From the NCBI GenBank assembly GCA_023935145.1, contig CM043705.1, forward strand, positions 87,888,084 to 87,952,083: a DNA stretch of 64,000 nt. The letters are read 5' to 3'. The notes below the pieces were generated by a model. The model was not told the origin of the DNA, did not search any database, and was given only the letters and a program-made list of their open reading frames with translations. Source of the DNA: Bretschneidera sinensis (taxonomy: Eukaryota; Streptophyta; Magnoliopsida; Brassicales; Akaniaceae). A program made the position numbers and the translations under genes. Shown piece by piece: positions 26,751 to 39,200 of this stretch (the stretch's first letter is position 1; each line of letters starts with the position of its first letter).

Positions 26751-29481
26751 TTATATGGACAATTTCATGTTCACACTCCTATTTGCTTCATCCAAAGACC
26801 ATTTAACAGCCTCTAAAAATTGATCATTCTTCTGCAGCGCAGTTATCAGATTGACGTAGGTTATCTTATCAGGTTGTATCCCTTTCTCTCTCATTTCCTT
26901 TACCAAACCCACAGCATCTTCAACCAATCCAGCAATTCCATATGCCTTTATCAATGTGTTATAGCTGCACAAGTCAGGTCCAATTTCGCATTCTCTCAAA
27001 TCTGTCAGCACATCTGCAACTTCATCAATCCATCCTTGCTCTCCAATGATATTGATCATAATATTGTACGTGTAGTGGTCAGAAGCACAACTTGATTCCT
27101 TCATTCTCTGCAAGGCACTTAAAAAGCTCTCCATTTGACAATCTTTCCCATAGGCATCCAACATACAGTTGTAGACTTCAAGGGAAACTGAAAAGCCATC
27201 ATATTGCATTTTCTGTACGGTTGATGACATATTCTTGAAGTCCTTATTTTGACCATAAGCAGCTATAATCGTATTGTAAGAAATTACATCCACCATGCCT
27301 CGTTTTTTAGCCATCTAGAACAACTCCCTAGCCTTTTTAAAACGCTTGGCATTTCCATAAACATCAAGCATCACATTGAAGGTGATGGTATTAGGTTTAA
27401 ACCCATTCTGAAGCATCTCATAAAAAATTCTGGAAAGCTCATCAACTGGCAGAGCACGAGCACAACAGTTTATGACACAGTTGTACATTTCCTGATCCCA
27501 AGTGATTCCACTCTTTAAAATTTTATAGTACAGAACAGCTAGCTTATTCAGCATGCCACATTGTTGATAGATCCGGAGCATGTCACGAAACAAATAAATG
27601 TCCAGGACAATGTCCTTGTGCTTCTCCATTGTTGCAAGAACAGAGCAAGCATCTTTTAACAATCCAGCTTTCATGTACATTCTTAAAACAATGCTAAAGG
27701 CAATCGTCTCCAAAGGAACTACAGAAGATTTCAACTTCAAATAAGTTTCTCTGCTTCAGGGAGTTGACCCATGACACTGTAAATGTCTATCATTGTGCAA
27801 GTAATGTGTAAGTTTGGCTTGTCAATAGAATTGGCCATTTGATTGTATATCTTGACAGCATCGTCAAGCTGACCTGACTCTTTGCATGAACAAATTAGCA
27901 AATGATACAAGTTGGACTCAAAAGTAGGATCTCTCCACTCTTTCTCCCTTCATAGAATCATTCACTAATCCATATTTAACATAAGCCATGATCAGCATGG
28001 AGAAAGAAGTTTGGTTGAATAAAACCTGCTGACGAAAAGAACCATTAAGAAAGAGAGGCAGTGTATCAATCCTTCCAACCTTCTCATATGCTTGCAGAAA
28101 AGTGCCAATGATTGATGAATATTGGCATCCCGTCTTCAGCATATCATCAAGAGTTCTGATAGCGCCCTCTACGTCCCCATGCTTGACTTGCAAATTCATC
28201 AACGTGTACAAGTTGGATGAGTTGGGCTTGTATCCCAACCGCTTCCCCATAGTACCATTCTGCCTCTTTATAATTGTCAGCTCGATCCCAACCTTCATTC
28301 ATGGATCTGTAAGTTGTTTCATCTGGGTCTAATCCAACATCATGGAGACTCTGGAATAGACGATGTGCAGAAACCATATTGGATACTTTCCCATAAACAG
28401 TAATCAATGTATTGTAGGCAACAATATTTGGAGGAAACCCTGCTTTTTGCATCGATTTCAATACCAGCTCAGCCTGCTCTAACTTGCCTTGCTGACTATA
28501 AACATTAAGCAAATTCAGTATCACTTCATCTGCTTTCAATAAGCCAATAACCTGTTCTGCTTTTTCATACAATCTCAAACGAGTATAAATCGTAGTCATT
28601 GCTGAGTATGCAGATTGACACACAATTCTGAAATTCCTCATTTGAGCAAATGCAAACTCTGCCTCCTCAACATTCGAACTTTTCTGGTAAAGACCCATAA
28701 GCATACCGAAGGTGCCAACATTAGGCCGAACCCCAAATTTCAACATCATCTGGAACCACTTTGCACCCAACTCCACAAAACCCTTTTTAGAACACATATA
28801 TAACCGTGTTAAAAACCTGAAAGTTACCCTCATCCCCAAAATGATTACTTGCTTCCCTGATCATTGCCTCCGCTCTGTCCCAATCTTCTCTCCTACCTAG
28901 TACTCTAAGAAGCAAATTATAAGCGCCGGCATTCCCTTCTAATCTCCCATTACTCTTCATCCACTCTAAAAATCTCAAGGTATTCCTATCACTACATCTT
29001 TGGAGTCGTTTCAGCATAGCATTACAATGTTCCAAGCTTAAGTCAGGCTTAATAACAGAGTAATTAACATCCAATTCACTATCATAAACAAATAAATTCT
29101 CCCCCTTCCAGTTTACTACTACCTCCTCTAAAACTAAACTTGAAACCCACATCCTTCTTTGCCCCTTTCTTTGCACCCTGATATCTCTTCCTAATTTCAC
29201 GTTGAGAACTCGGGTTTTGCTCAATCAGAATTTCATTTACCAAATCATTTTTCTTAGACAAAGCGATGTCATTGTCAACTTGGTTTGATTCGGTCTCCAA
29301 ATGAGAGACCTTAACGTGCTTAACCCTATTGAAAGAACCGATTATACAAGCTCTAGTTAAATGAATACAACTAGTAATTGAAAAAATGGGGCATTGATCA
29401 GGCAATTGAATCGGTTCACAGAAATTTGAACTTCTTGGAATCGACTGTGTGCATAGAAGTGGACAATCTCAAAGAAAGCAT
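26751..29481 (-). pseudogene. BFA2: Pseudogene of the plastid PPR protein BFA2 (At4g30825 type)
   Basis: The minus strand carries a full-length pentatricopeptide-repeat protein in pieces, from ATG 29481 (MLSLRLS) to the stop at 26751. The family member, BFA2, is a chloroplast protein that stabilises the atpF-atpA transcript for ATP synthase. Homology is continuous, but the frame changes near 29421, 29100, 28795, 28250, 27945 and 27745, and an in-frame TAG stands at 27317-27315 between KARELF and MAKKRG. Repeats such as SYNTIIAAYGQNKDFKNMSS and YNTLIKAYGIAGLVEDAVGL remain readable. At least two of the frame changes sit in G runs (GGGGG near 29100, GGGG near 28250), so sequencing error could explain some. 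The stop, the non-run changes and the apparent small deletions near 28250 and 27945 argue for true decay. Neighbouring genes MAT1, NLR and SCPL are free of such errors. Confidence 0.87.
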
Positions 29482-30370
29482 GAATACTACATACAGTGAC
29501 CAACAAACAGGTTTAAAGCATCAATTTTGTTGCAGGACCAGTAAAAAAATATGTAAATCATGAAATGGAGAAAATTAGACTGAGTTGTAGCTGTATAGAG
29601 AGAAAGTCAACCCTAGAGAGAGAAATTGTGTGTATTGATGGCATAGCTCATGGGTCTGTTAGGATACTGGGAATTGAAGCAGTGGAGCAAAATAACTGCC
29701 TCATAACAAGACTTTTGATCCTTTTGCCATCTTCTTTAAATACAGTATCCATACTGCGAGGAAGAGAGCAAATGACAAATTTTGATAGAAATTGTAAATT
29801 ACGCTACATAGCAGGGGTAGATAAGGAATTTATGGACTAAAAGGATGGGCCCACAAATTTTGTTTGAACATGTTATTTCTCTTATCTTATTTCGAGACGA
29901 CTGAGAACATAAAAAGGTAAACAATTTTTAACTCAGCAACAATCTTCCTTATTGATTTGAAGTTTATTAAGTTCAGCTTATATCTTAGTCAAATCATCTT
30001 ACCTCATTTTATTTTTCTGTGAGGTACAATTTATTTTTACAAAAAAGTATAATTTATTTAAAAAATAAGTAAAGTTTGAAAATTTAAAATACTCATTTTT
30101 TAAATTAATTTAAAATTAAAATTTTATTTGATTTTGATCAATATTATTTTTATTTTTGAGTTTTTTTTATAAAATTATTTATATATAATTTAAAATATTA
30201 TTTTTTATTATAATTTAATAATTTATATTATATTTTGACAATGTTAACAGTTTTAAATTAATTTCAATTTTTTTTAATCAAACATAACTTATTTAAAATT
30301 TTAAACAAAATATCAAAACACTGCTAAAAGAGCAAATCCAATATTATCCTTTGAAAAACGGCATCACTTT
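29482..30370. other. Bidirectional intergenic spacer
   Basis: The head-to-head spacer lies between the PPR pseudogene and the small coiled-coil gene. The stretch 30000-30350 is very AT-rich with long A and T runs. No ORF or repeat structure was recognised. Confidence 0.45.
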
Positions 30371-30379
30371 GAATTAATC

Positions 30380-30487
30380 TCTCCGCTGCTCCTTTTCCTT
30401 CTTCTTCTCGTCTGAAAGGGGCAAATACTAGAAATCTCTGTCGTCGTCGATCTCACACTAATCCAAGATTTGTTCTCCTTTCTGTTT
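30380..30487 (+). other. Probable 5' leader exon of the coiled-coil gene
   Basis: A CT-rich non-coding stretch (CTCCTTTTCCTTCTTCTTCT) ends at a donor GTAAGTG at 30488. A second leader exon may be 30992-31050 (acceptor TATTCAG, donor GTTTGTG), joining to the acceptor ACCTCAG at 33070 just before the coding ATG. The start of transcription is a guess. Confidence 0.35.
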
Positions 30488-33129
30488 GTAAGTGTTTTTT
30501 TTTCTCCTCTTTTTGTCTCTCTGTCTATTTCTGTGTATTAAAAATTATTTTTATAGAATGATTTATAGATCGATGGTATGCTGCTAATTGGTCCTGTTAA
30601 TCGGAATCTGGCATATTCCGGTGAGAATTTCGCCGGAAATTCGAAGGAATTTGCAGATTTGTGTCCGTTAAGAGAGAGAGGTGCTTTGTTGGTAATGTGT
30701 TTTGTCTCTCCACTGATTCAGTGTTGGACATGAAAAGAGTTATACTTCATAAGGGCTTAAACTTTTTCTGTCCAATTTTATACAGACAATTGGGACTTGA
30801 TAGTTCTTAATTTCGGAGACTGCTTCTCAATAATAATTGTTCCTCATAATTTTTTCTTTGTTTTCGCGAATTTTGGTTATGATCAATGATATGATTGAAA
30901 GCACGTAAAAATATGGCATGTTTTTTTTATCATTAAAATTTTCAGTTTCAGTCTTGTTGATGCTAAGCTACCCGACTATGTTTTTATTCAGATTGTTGAG
31001 CGTATCAAGAAGTAATTCGATATTTTGGGGCCCTTGCAACCTTCATTCAGGTTTGTGTACTTTATTATGCTTCTTTTCAACCGTTTGCTTCCCTGGATTT
31101 TCGTTTAATTTAAAACTCATGTTTCTGATTACCTATATAGCTAATATTACAATTAGAATTGATCAAGGAACCCTTGTTCAAGCATAAAACCGTTTGTATA
31201 TGTAGTGTACTTTATGCCTTTTTGTGTTTCTCTTTTGATTGTTTATATAGTTTTTGCATATAGAAGCTATATTGTTCGATAAAATGTCAATGCCAAAACA
31301 GATGTGCTCATTTGAGTGAGAAGAAGGATAAATATTCCATTGGTCAAGAAATTTTTAGTTTCATGGCTGATTTAGTCATCCATTGATATCTAAGATTTTT
31401 CCCTTTCCCCTTTGTACGAAACTTTAAAAATTTGATACAGTGATTAATAGTAATAAAACTGTATCTGAGTTTTAATCTCTGTAAACTGATTTACTCTATT
31501 GTTTGAGGTGATGAGTTTTCCGTAGAAACAGCCGAGTAGGTTTCCATCAAATCTCAGCTGAAATTTGAACAGAGGAGTTTTGGTTGAATATATATAAACC
31601 AGATGAGAAGAGATCTTGTTCGTGTGTGATTTGCGGAATCTCAAGAACTCTTGCTTCTTGGTTTTTCTTACTATTCCTTTCTTTCTCCATCCTCTCCTGC
31701 TGGCTGAAGCTCTGAAGTTACGAGTATGACTATTTCAGATTTCCTTTTTGGCTGTCTTTTAAATAATGATAGTCGTTGTGTAATAGGTTGGTTTTAAGAG
31801 GTCTTAGGGATGGTGGAATTTGAATTCTTTGTTCTAGCTGTAGATATGTGGGTAGGGCTTTAGTGTTAGAAGTTGGGTGCAATAATTTATAGAAAGTCCT
31901 ATTCTTCAAAAAAAAAAAAATTTATAGAAAGTCCTGCCAATATCTTTAATATTGAAAGCCTTATGACATTCAAGTGGTTGTCCATCAGCTATACTAATAT
32001 AGAGAGGGAACAGCTAAGTCGTTCTTCACGGTTTGGTGGAAATCAACTCTACTTTAAATTGCAAATGAACTATCTAAAAAAAAAAAATGTCAAATAAATC
32101 AGTTTCTATGTCAAACAACCTTTTATTGAATGATACGCATTTGGTTTGTGAGAATTTTGTAAGGAATGAAACTAAACGATTATTGTGGATTCAGAATTCC
32201 GCTTTTGATGTCCTTTGATTGAAATATTATATACTGGTATTTTATTTAATGGAATCAAGTTTGCTTGGTTTATGAAATGGAAAACTCTGCTTCGCAAAGC
32301 TTAATATATAGTTAATACTATTTTCCTCTTAATTGTCTTAAGTAAATAAATAACAATTTCTCATGAAATCAGCTTCTACTACACACGTGTTTCGTTGTGT
32401 GGAATGATGTTTTACTTCATATGATAGAATCCCAACCAAGAAAGAAACAGTAGACATAGAGTATTATTTTTATGCCCCTTTCTTTTCACTACCTCTGTTG
32501 GCAAGTATATGATGCTAGCAGAACATAGAATGCAGTTGCTTCATTTTGAACCAGAAAAGAACAGAACATATGTTCCAGTTGCTATTTTAATTCACACAAA
32601 TATGAAATTATGCTTTTTTTTCCTCATTGAATAGAAACAAATTATGGTTTAGTGTTTTCTTCTGCCAATTTTCGGACATTGGTTCTGCTAAACCTTCAGA
32701 CCATGTGCTTTTATGTTTCTATCTTTATGTTCTCAACTATATTTAGGGAGCTCAGAAATCATTTATATCTGCATGGTTAGCTAGAGCATTGGTACATGCA
32801 GAATCTAGTTGTTAAGATTAATAATCTAACTTATCAAAATGTTTGTTTTTTGGTACAAATACGTAATCTTTTTACACAATGATGTGAATGCTTAATTCAT
32901 CTCTTTCTCCTTTAAAAAAAGAAATGAATTTTGTAAAAATAATATGTTGACATATGATAACAAACTTTCCCATAATATGTCAAATAATTTTTGGATGGTG
33001 CATTTCCGTTAGTTCCATCCGCTGCACAAATATCTCTTGTTAGCTATAGTTTCGACTTTTGATACCTCAGAAAAATTTTACATTCTGTGCTCTTCTGCTT
33101 TTGAACATCTGTAAAGCATACCCTAAGAG

Positions 33130-33570
33130 ATGCAAGATCCAAGGATGCCAGCTTCTGAGGATATTTCAAATCTTATGCCACGGAAAAAGAAAACCTCAAC
33201 CTCAAAAGCGTCCTTGTTTCAGTTACCAGGAAATGATATTCAAGAGGTTCAGCAGGTACATGGATCGCTGCCATTAAGAACAGGGCAGAAGGCCTCCAAA
33301 AAGAACTTGAGGAAAGAAGTCTCTCCAGTGTTCCATAAACCAGAGAGATCAAATTCAGATTCATTGCCGGACTCCTCAACATCTGGAGATGAGTATCGGG
33401 CACTGAGGCGGAAGTATTTGCTACTGGAGGAAGAAAGCTTTGCACTAGGGAAAGAGTTGAAGGAGGTCGAAGATGAGGTTGGAACTCTTGAAGATGAAAA
33501 GCTTGCCCTCTTGGACCAACTTGTTGTACTAGAAGGCCTGATTGATCCTTCACATGTCCAATCTCGTTAA
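33130..33570 (+). CDS. Small unknown coiled-coil protein, 146 aa
   Basis: One coding exon. I do not recognise the family by name, but the organisation looks like a genuine plant protein. The N-terminal half is basic and Ser/Thr-rich with a cluster RKKKTSTSK (about 18-26) that could be a nuclear signal. The C-terminal part from about residue 86 is a strongly charged helix (YRALRRKYLLLEEESFALGK, then acidic repeats ending in LVVLEGLIDP) with leucines spaced for a coiled coil. No membrane segment or signal peptide is seen. The upstream acceptor at 33070 and leader exons support transcription in this direction. The ATG is the first one in this frame after the acceptor. Confidence 0.7.
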   Translation: MQDPRMPASEDISNLMPRKKKTSTSKASLFQLPGNDIQEVQQVHGSLPLRTGQKASKKNLRKEVSPVFHKPERSNSDSLPDSSTSGDEYRALRRKYLLLEEESFALGKELKEVEDEVGTLEDEKLALLDQLVVLEGLIDPSHVQSR

Positions 33571-35924
33571 GTGCAGTGACCTTAAATTTTAAGTCCTTTA
33601 CTTCTGCGTTCTTATGATTGGTCCACTTGCGTATGGTTAAGAGTCCGCAGTTCCAAAGATCGCTTGAAGAAAGAGCTGTTTCCTCTGCTACTTGGTCCTA
33701 GATGAGCATTAATAGCGATAATGATGCTCAATCGCTTCCAAATAATTGGAATTCAAATGTGTTTACCTGATGAATTCCTAGATGATGTGTTATTTTGTAT
33801 GATATTGATGCTGGAATAGTTTCAAATGTTAGAATTGAAAATCAGTTATGGCATTATAGATTTTACAATGTAGTTTGTGTGAGTTATACATCTATTTTGT
33901 ATGATAGTAATGTTCATAATTTAGTTTTTTTTGTTGCATTTTGACGAAATGCAATATGTAGTATAACAATGAGGATATGATTGAGGGTTAACAATCTCAG
34001 GTTTTGTTATTTTGCAAGTGTTAGTCAATATCAACTATCCTTGGAATCTTCTCAGCTTTTTTATTTGAAGGACCTTTCTCAGCTTTTTAGTGTTTTCATT
34101 TTTTTTGTTCCTTTTATGTATGCCCCTCAAAAGTTGTAATTAATATGTCATTGATTTACCATGAGTGAAAGGACCAGTATGAAAAGATATCTAGTTTGTT
34201 TTGTTTCTTCTAAGATGTGGCTCACAGGTTAAGAACATCTCATGTACTCATAGGTCGGGAAAGTTTTTGTTTGACAAAATGTCATGAGAAATACATGACA
34301 TCGTGTTTAATAATTTTTTTTAATGAGCAGTAGCTAGAATTATGTTAATATATATATATATATATATATATTATCATGTATTTGATTTTTTTGTGATTAA
34401 TAAAGAAAACTTTAAAATTTAAATATTAAAAATTATAAAAACTAGGCTGGTTATGGTTTAATAGTTACCAGTATTTTTTATTTGCAAATAAGAAAGATAA
34501 ATTTTTTTAAGTTGTATATATCCCCAAACTTTTTATTTTTTATTACATAATTGTTTAATTAGTTTAAAATTATATAAATTACTCTACTTTTTCATCAAAT
34601 GTTTTTCTTTTATTTTGATTTGACCTCCTCATATTTTATTTGAAACGATTCTAAATAAAAATTTAAGTATCCCAAAGATTCTTGGAAAGTTGAGTATGGG
34701 TATCCACCTTGAGAGTGACCTCATCCCGTGGGTTGTGATGAAAAATGTTTGTCCACTGTGTTGTACGTTTGGTTTGGGCTTTCGGACCTCCTATTTTGCA
34801 CCTAGACGATAAACGACAATGATAGACCACCGCAAAATTTCGATCGATCGATTCCACCATATATATATAAAGGGAGTTCGTTGTGATCTTTGAGTAATAA
34901 ATAAAAATAGGTGATCTAGAAAATTTTCAAAAAGAGAGAAGAGTAGTGTCTTCGACGGTTTAAAAAATAAGTTCGTCACGTGATCAGAACGGTACGATTT
35001 TTGAAATTTCGTTTTTTTTTTTGACGTGTGAGAAGTCTGTTACGTGTTCAAGGATAACGTAATTCTTGAAATTCCGCTTCCATTTTTACGTATGAGAAAT
35101 TTGTGAGTGATTACAGCTTCATCATTTGTCCTGTTATGTGCTTATCATCATTACAGTCACGCGTCATCGGATCATTAGAGGAAACGTTATCCACATGCTA
35201 TCATGCTATTGAAGAAAAAATTATCTACTACATCAAATCTTATAATGTTACACTTATTTGCTATCTAAGCAAGTTAAGTCATTCCATTAACCACGAAATC
35301 ACGGTTAAATTTTAATATAAGTAAAATGTTAATATATTGAATGCATTACTTTTTTAATTTCATATTTATATATTCAAATTCACATGAGAAGAATGTGTCA
35401 TGCATGAAATCATTAAATAAAAAAGAAGAAGAGGAATTGCAAAATCCTTTATTTTTTTTATTTCTTGAAAAATTAAATGCATTAGAATTAACTCCCCTTT
35501 ATAGGTTTTATATACTAGTATTGATAGTGTACTGCTACAAAAACAACTATCTCAACATAAAGCTACTCGAAGCTCTAAATTTTAATTCATTCAATAAAAA
35601 AAAAAGTTTTTTTTGTAAAATCATTATTTAAAACAAAAAATCTATCTGATCAGAGATATGATCCTTGAGCAAATATCCTGTTATGTTGGGTATTGAATGA
35701 TAAGTAATCATATTATCATAAGCAAAATAACAAAAAGTAATCTTGATATACAGTTTTGGCAAATCCAATTTCGTTATGCAACAAAAATCAGAGAATACCA
35801 TAACTTCTAATTTTTATTGCATTGATTAAAAAAAATACAATCAATTCTCATAACCCAAAAAAAAAATGCAAATTCATGAATCAGTAGTTAATTTGAAAAA
35901 AGGAAAGAAGTAATAGATAACAGA
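33571..35924. other. AT-rich intergenic spacer with an (AT)n tract
   Basis: It contains the 3' flank of the coiled-coil gene and an (AT)n microsatellite at about 34351-34372. The frames here are AT-rich and lack coding character. No transposon ends were recognised. Confidence 0.45.
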
Positions 35925-35939
35925 CTATTCCATGTACTC

Positions 35940-36110
35940 CGATGATATGGGATGTAGTACTCCGATGACTATGGGGTGATGTAATCCGACGATGGGGTGT
36001 ACTTGGGCGATGATGGAATGTGCTCCGGTGTCGATGGGTTGTGCTGATGGGTTGTGCTCTACTGTCGATGGGGTGTGCTCCTGTGTCGATGGGGAGTGCT
36101 CCTGCGACGA
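35940..36110. repeat. Imperfect minisatellite of about 20 bp
   Basis: The motif GTGCTCC followed by a variant of GTGTCGATGGGG recurs several times with drift in length and sequence, most regularly from 36010 to 36110. On the minus strand it would encode the repeated residues QEHSPST and QEHTPST. It lies within the unknown split gene. Confidence 0.6.
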
Positions 36111-36183
36111 GGGAGGAAAATAAAAGAATCCTATATATTCGAATGGCGGCGCAGCGGATTCAGCAGAATCATCATCGACCATG

Positions 36184-36645
36184 TGTCACAACCTGCGTAA
36201 GAACCGCTTGTTTGAGGGTTTCTTAATGCCCATTTGATTATAATGTACAGCCTTATATTGCACATGCATTACATGATAGTACTGTACAGCATTCTAATGC
36301 ACATACATTATATGGTAGTATCTTGTATTATGGTACTACACGTACATTTGTACTACACTTAGAATTGCATAGGATTGTGACACATGGCAAGATAATAGCC
36401 ATGGATGTAAGGGAGCTCTCCCTATATAAGGGGGCTTCCCCCTCATTTGTAATTGTAAATCACTCATTCACTTATACAAGCAATAGCAAGCTCTCTAGCT
36501 TTACCTCATCTTCTCTCTTGTGTGCTTATTTTCTTTGAGCGGGTCTGGCTTCGAGGGCGGTTCTCTTGAGTACTTAGGCATTCCAAGAAAGTATTTCCGA
36601 GCCTAAGGCCGCACGGTTAGCAACTTCAGCTTGCAACCCGTGACA
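36184..36645. mobile_element. Solo LTR with CATG target duplication
   Basis: The 462-bp unit opens with TGTCAC and closes with GTGACA, flanked by CATG on both sides (36180-36183, 36646-36649). Read on the plus strand it has a promoter-like CCTATATAAGGGGGC at about 36421 followed by a leader-like stretch ending in TTCTCTCTTGTGTGC, as expected for U3-R-U5. No internal retroelement sequence is present, so recombination between two LTRs removed it. The family is not identified. Confidence 0.75.
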
Positions 36646-36913
36646 CATGCAGTGGGTTGAAAATCATTATCGGAGAAGTTATCGCCGACTATGCTAGGAG
36701 GAGGAGAAGGAGAGAGTCGACTGCAAACAGCAAAACGAACCCTCTTCATCTTCTTGTTCGCTGTCTTCGCATAAAAGAACGGTATGCCAACGGCACAACG
36801 CTCATTGGACAAAGACATGTCACAGAGATTTTTTAGAAAGAGAGAATCGAGAGTGAAGATAGCGAGAGACAGAGTAAGCTAACGTTGTGAGAGAGCGAGA
36901 GACCGAGAGGTGA

Positions 36914-36921
36914 TTATATAA
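36914..36921 (-). promoter_or_regulatory. TATA box of the split unknown gene
   Basis: TTATATAA, 96-103 bp upstream of ATG 36818 on the minus strand, followed by a leader rich in CTCTCT (TCTCTCGCTCTCTCAC). This is the best sign that the broken locus was once an expressed gene. Confidence 0.45.
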
Positions 36922-37254
36922 CGCACTCTTATGGCGGTGAATTCGCCGATCTTAAAAAGGAAAAAAATAGAAGTTTTCCGTTGAAAGTTTATTTTTGTTT
37001 AATTTTTTCTATTATATATTAAAAGTCTTATTTGGGTATTTTCTTCATCTAAAAAATGTGGGTATTTTTTTAATATTTAAATTAATAAAATCTAGTGAAA
37101 TAACAAGACATAAGGACCGTATTTTCATTGGTTTTCTCTCAATTCGAGTTTTTTTCAATCCTTCCATTGTTTTGAATATTTGTCGTTAGTTTTTTTATTT
37201 TTTACCTCTAAACTTATTCTCAACTATAGATCTTTTTTTCTTTTCAAGAATGAA

Positions 37255-37830
37255 GAAAAGGGTAAATATCAATTGACACCAGTGGTAAAAGTAATAATGT
37301 CTTACACGACATTTTGAATGATTTGATCTCTGACGCTTCGTCACATGAGGCATTGATATATATGTAGTGTGGCAACATCAAAACCGATGCTTAACAAAAG
37401 TGTTACAACGTGCTTTTCGTACTTAAAAACGCCATAATATATCAATCTTATTACGTACATCTGGATTTTTTAAGTCTTATTTCGACACTTCAAAACTTTA
37501 ATATATAACACAATCGTATAGTGAGTGCCGCTACATGACACAGTGGCATTTTTAAGCGCCGATTTATAATAGATTCTTTGTCTTATTTCGGCATTGGAAA
37601 ACGTCAATATCTTATTTTATTTCTGTGCTTTTAGACACCTCAATATATAAAAAAAAAATTGTCTTATTTCAACACTCAGGAGCGTCTCAATATAAAATGA
37701 GTTTTACATATTATGACGCTTAGAAACACTAATAAATAATGTCATTTTCTTTGAACATTGCGATACTTCATAGAAATGTCGAAAATAAAGTGTTGGCGGA
37801 AGACACATGAAGGTGCATATATGAAGTGTA
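37255..37830. repeat. Degenerate GACGCT-type repeats, possible CACTA remnant
   Basis: Short related motifs recur in both orientations: TGACGCTTCG, GAAAACGTCAATAT, AGGAGCGTCTCAATAT and TGACGCTTAGAAACACTAAT. Between them is AT-rich DNA with repeated CTTATTTC. Sub-terminal arrays of this kind are usual in plant CACTA transposons. No CACTA terminal sequence or transposase is seen, so this is a remnant at best. The rest of 36922-38780 shows nothing else. Confidence 0.4.
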
Positions 37831-38599
37831 AATAATAAAGCATCAATAGATGCCATTTATATGCATGCAAAATTTTACATAAATCATACATGTTTAAGTA
37901 CTTTATCCAATAATTGATTTTGTAAAATATATTATTTTTATATTTGACGTCAATGAAAATATATTACCAATATCCATCATCGAACAATGACTTCATAAAT
38001 CCATTAAAGTCTGATGCCATTTGATAAAAAACACCTAAATCTAACATCCCAGTCAAAATAAGAATTAAAACAAGCAAAAATACCATCTCTTGATATTGTG
38101 AAAACCATCTACGATGAAGAACGGTTGTCTTGTTGATTCTGGCATTTTACTGATTAAAGGGAGATAACCTCAATCGACCATGAAGAGAGCTAATAACATA
38201 ATTAACTTTGGCAAACTGCTATTTAACCCTAAACTAGGGAAGATTTTGCAATTAATCCAAAGTTCTACTAATCTGTATCAACTCTAAAAGAAAATTTTCA
38301 CCATACCAGATGCATTGCTCGAATCTACTCAATATTTTTTTTATATGAACCAACGAGTCTGAGATAAAAGAGAAATGTTTATCGAAAAAAGAGAAATGTT
38401 TATCTCTTGAGATCCAGATTCCTTAGTCATGGACTTTGATGCATCAATCTCTTTGGTCATAGAATCTCTCACTAATACTTCTAGAACATATACAGATTAC
38501 AGTAAAAAAACAAATAGTCCTTACCGTTTTCTTTATTAATGAAAAAAATTACCTAAAACACATAGCAAACATGGAAGATGCACACTTGATAGATTGCAC

Positions 38600-39200
38600 A
38601 ACAGTGAAATGATGTGGGAAAATAGGTTAGACCTTTCATTTCTTTTATCCTAGCTCCAGAGTGTGTTCCTGCTGTTACATTATCTATTCTTTTCTACCTA
38701 TACTGATGCAACAAATACAACGAGACAGGAACATATAGGAACAAAAACAATTATGCTTGGAGATTTTACATCATGATCTCAAACAATCAGCTCTCACAGC
38801 ACAAAAAACTTGCTGCGAGGATTTCGTAGCCTATATCTCTTGCCTCCAGAAAATCAACCCAAGTAACCAGAATTATCCAAAGGAACCCAATGAGAAGAAA
38901 TTCTTTTGCTGAGGTAATGGAATACACCAGCTGCCTGGTTCATCCTCAACGCGCTAGAAACAGCCTGTTCTCAATAAATCCAGATCACCGTATACAAACA
39001 ACTTTTTGGTGTCCTCCAAGATCTGAATTTGCTGGTTGCCAGTCATCGGACTTTTCTCAGTCCTTTCCAGCATTTGCAGAAGCAGCTCTTGGCTTTCATT
39101 CTTCAGTTCCATGTGAACTTTACTGTTACCATTTGGGCCAAGATACAAGGTAAAATAAAAATGCTTCTGCAGGATGTAAACGAATGCTGGTGATTAAGAA
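38600..39200. other. 3' flank of RpoTp
   Basis: This stretch after the RpoTp stop codon likely holds its 3' untranslated region. Frames here (for example 38890-39153) look like chance. No repeat was recognised. Confidence 0.35.

Larger units (their letters stand above)
35925..36818 (-). pseudogene. Unknown gene interrupted by a solo LTR
   Basis: A first exon on the minus strand starts at ATG 36818, about 100 bp downstream of a TATA box (36914-36921) with a CT-rich leader. It encodes about 55 residues (MSLSNERCAVGIPFF, then KKMKRVRFAVCSRLSPSPPP, ending DNDFQPTA). A 462-bp LTR then intervenes (36184-36645). Beyond it a frame beginning MVDDDSAESAAPPFEYIGFF runs through the minisatellite to a stop at 35925. 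Excising the LTR with one copy of the CATG duplication does not put both parts in one frame, so an extra change, a second exon, or unrelated frames must be considered. I do not recognise the family. Confidence 0.35.

Noticed and set aside
26751..29481. Several separate small PPR genes in tandem
   Set aside because: The pieces follow one another in the order of one full-length protein, with overlaps only at frame changes; no separate promoters or start codons are needed.
35341..35631. Lysine/phenylalanine-rich 96-residue frame
   Set aside because: Its content follows from AT-rich DNA; no domain, promoter or conserved motif is visible.
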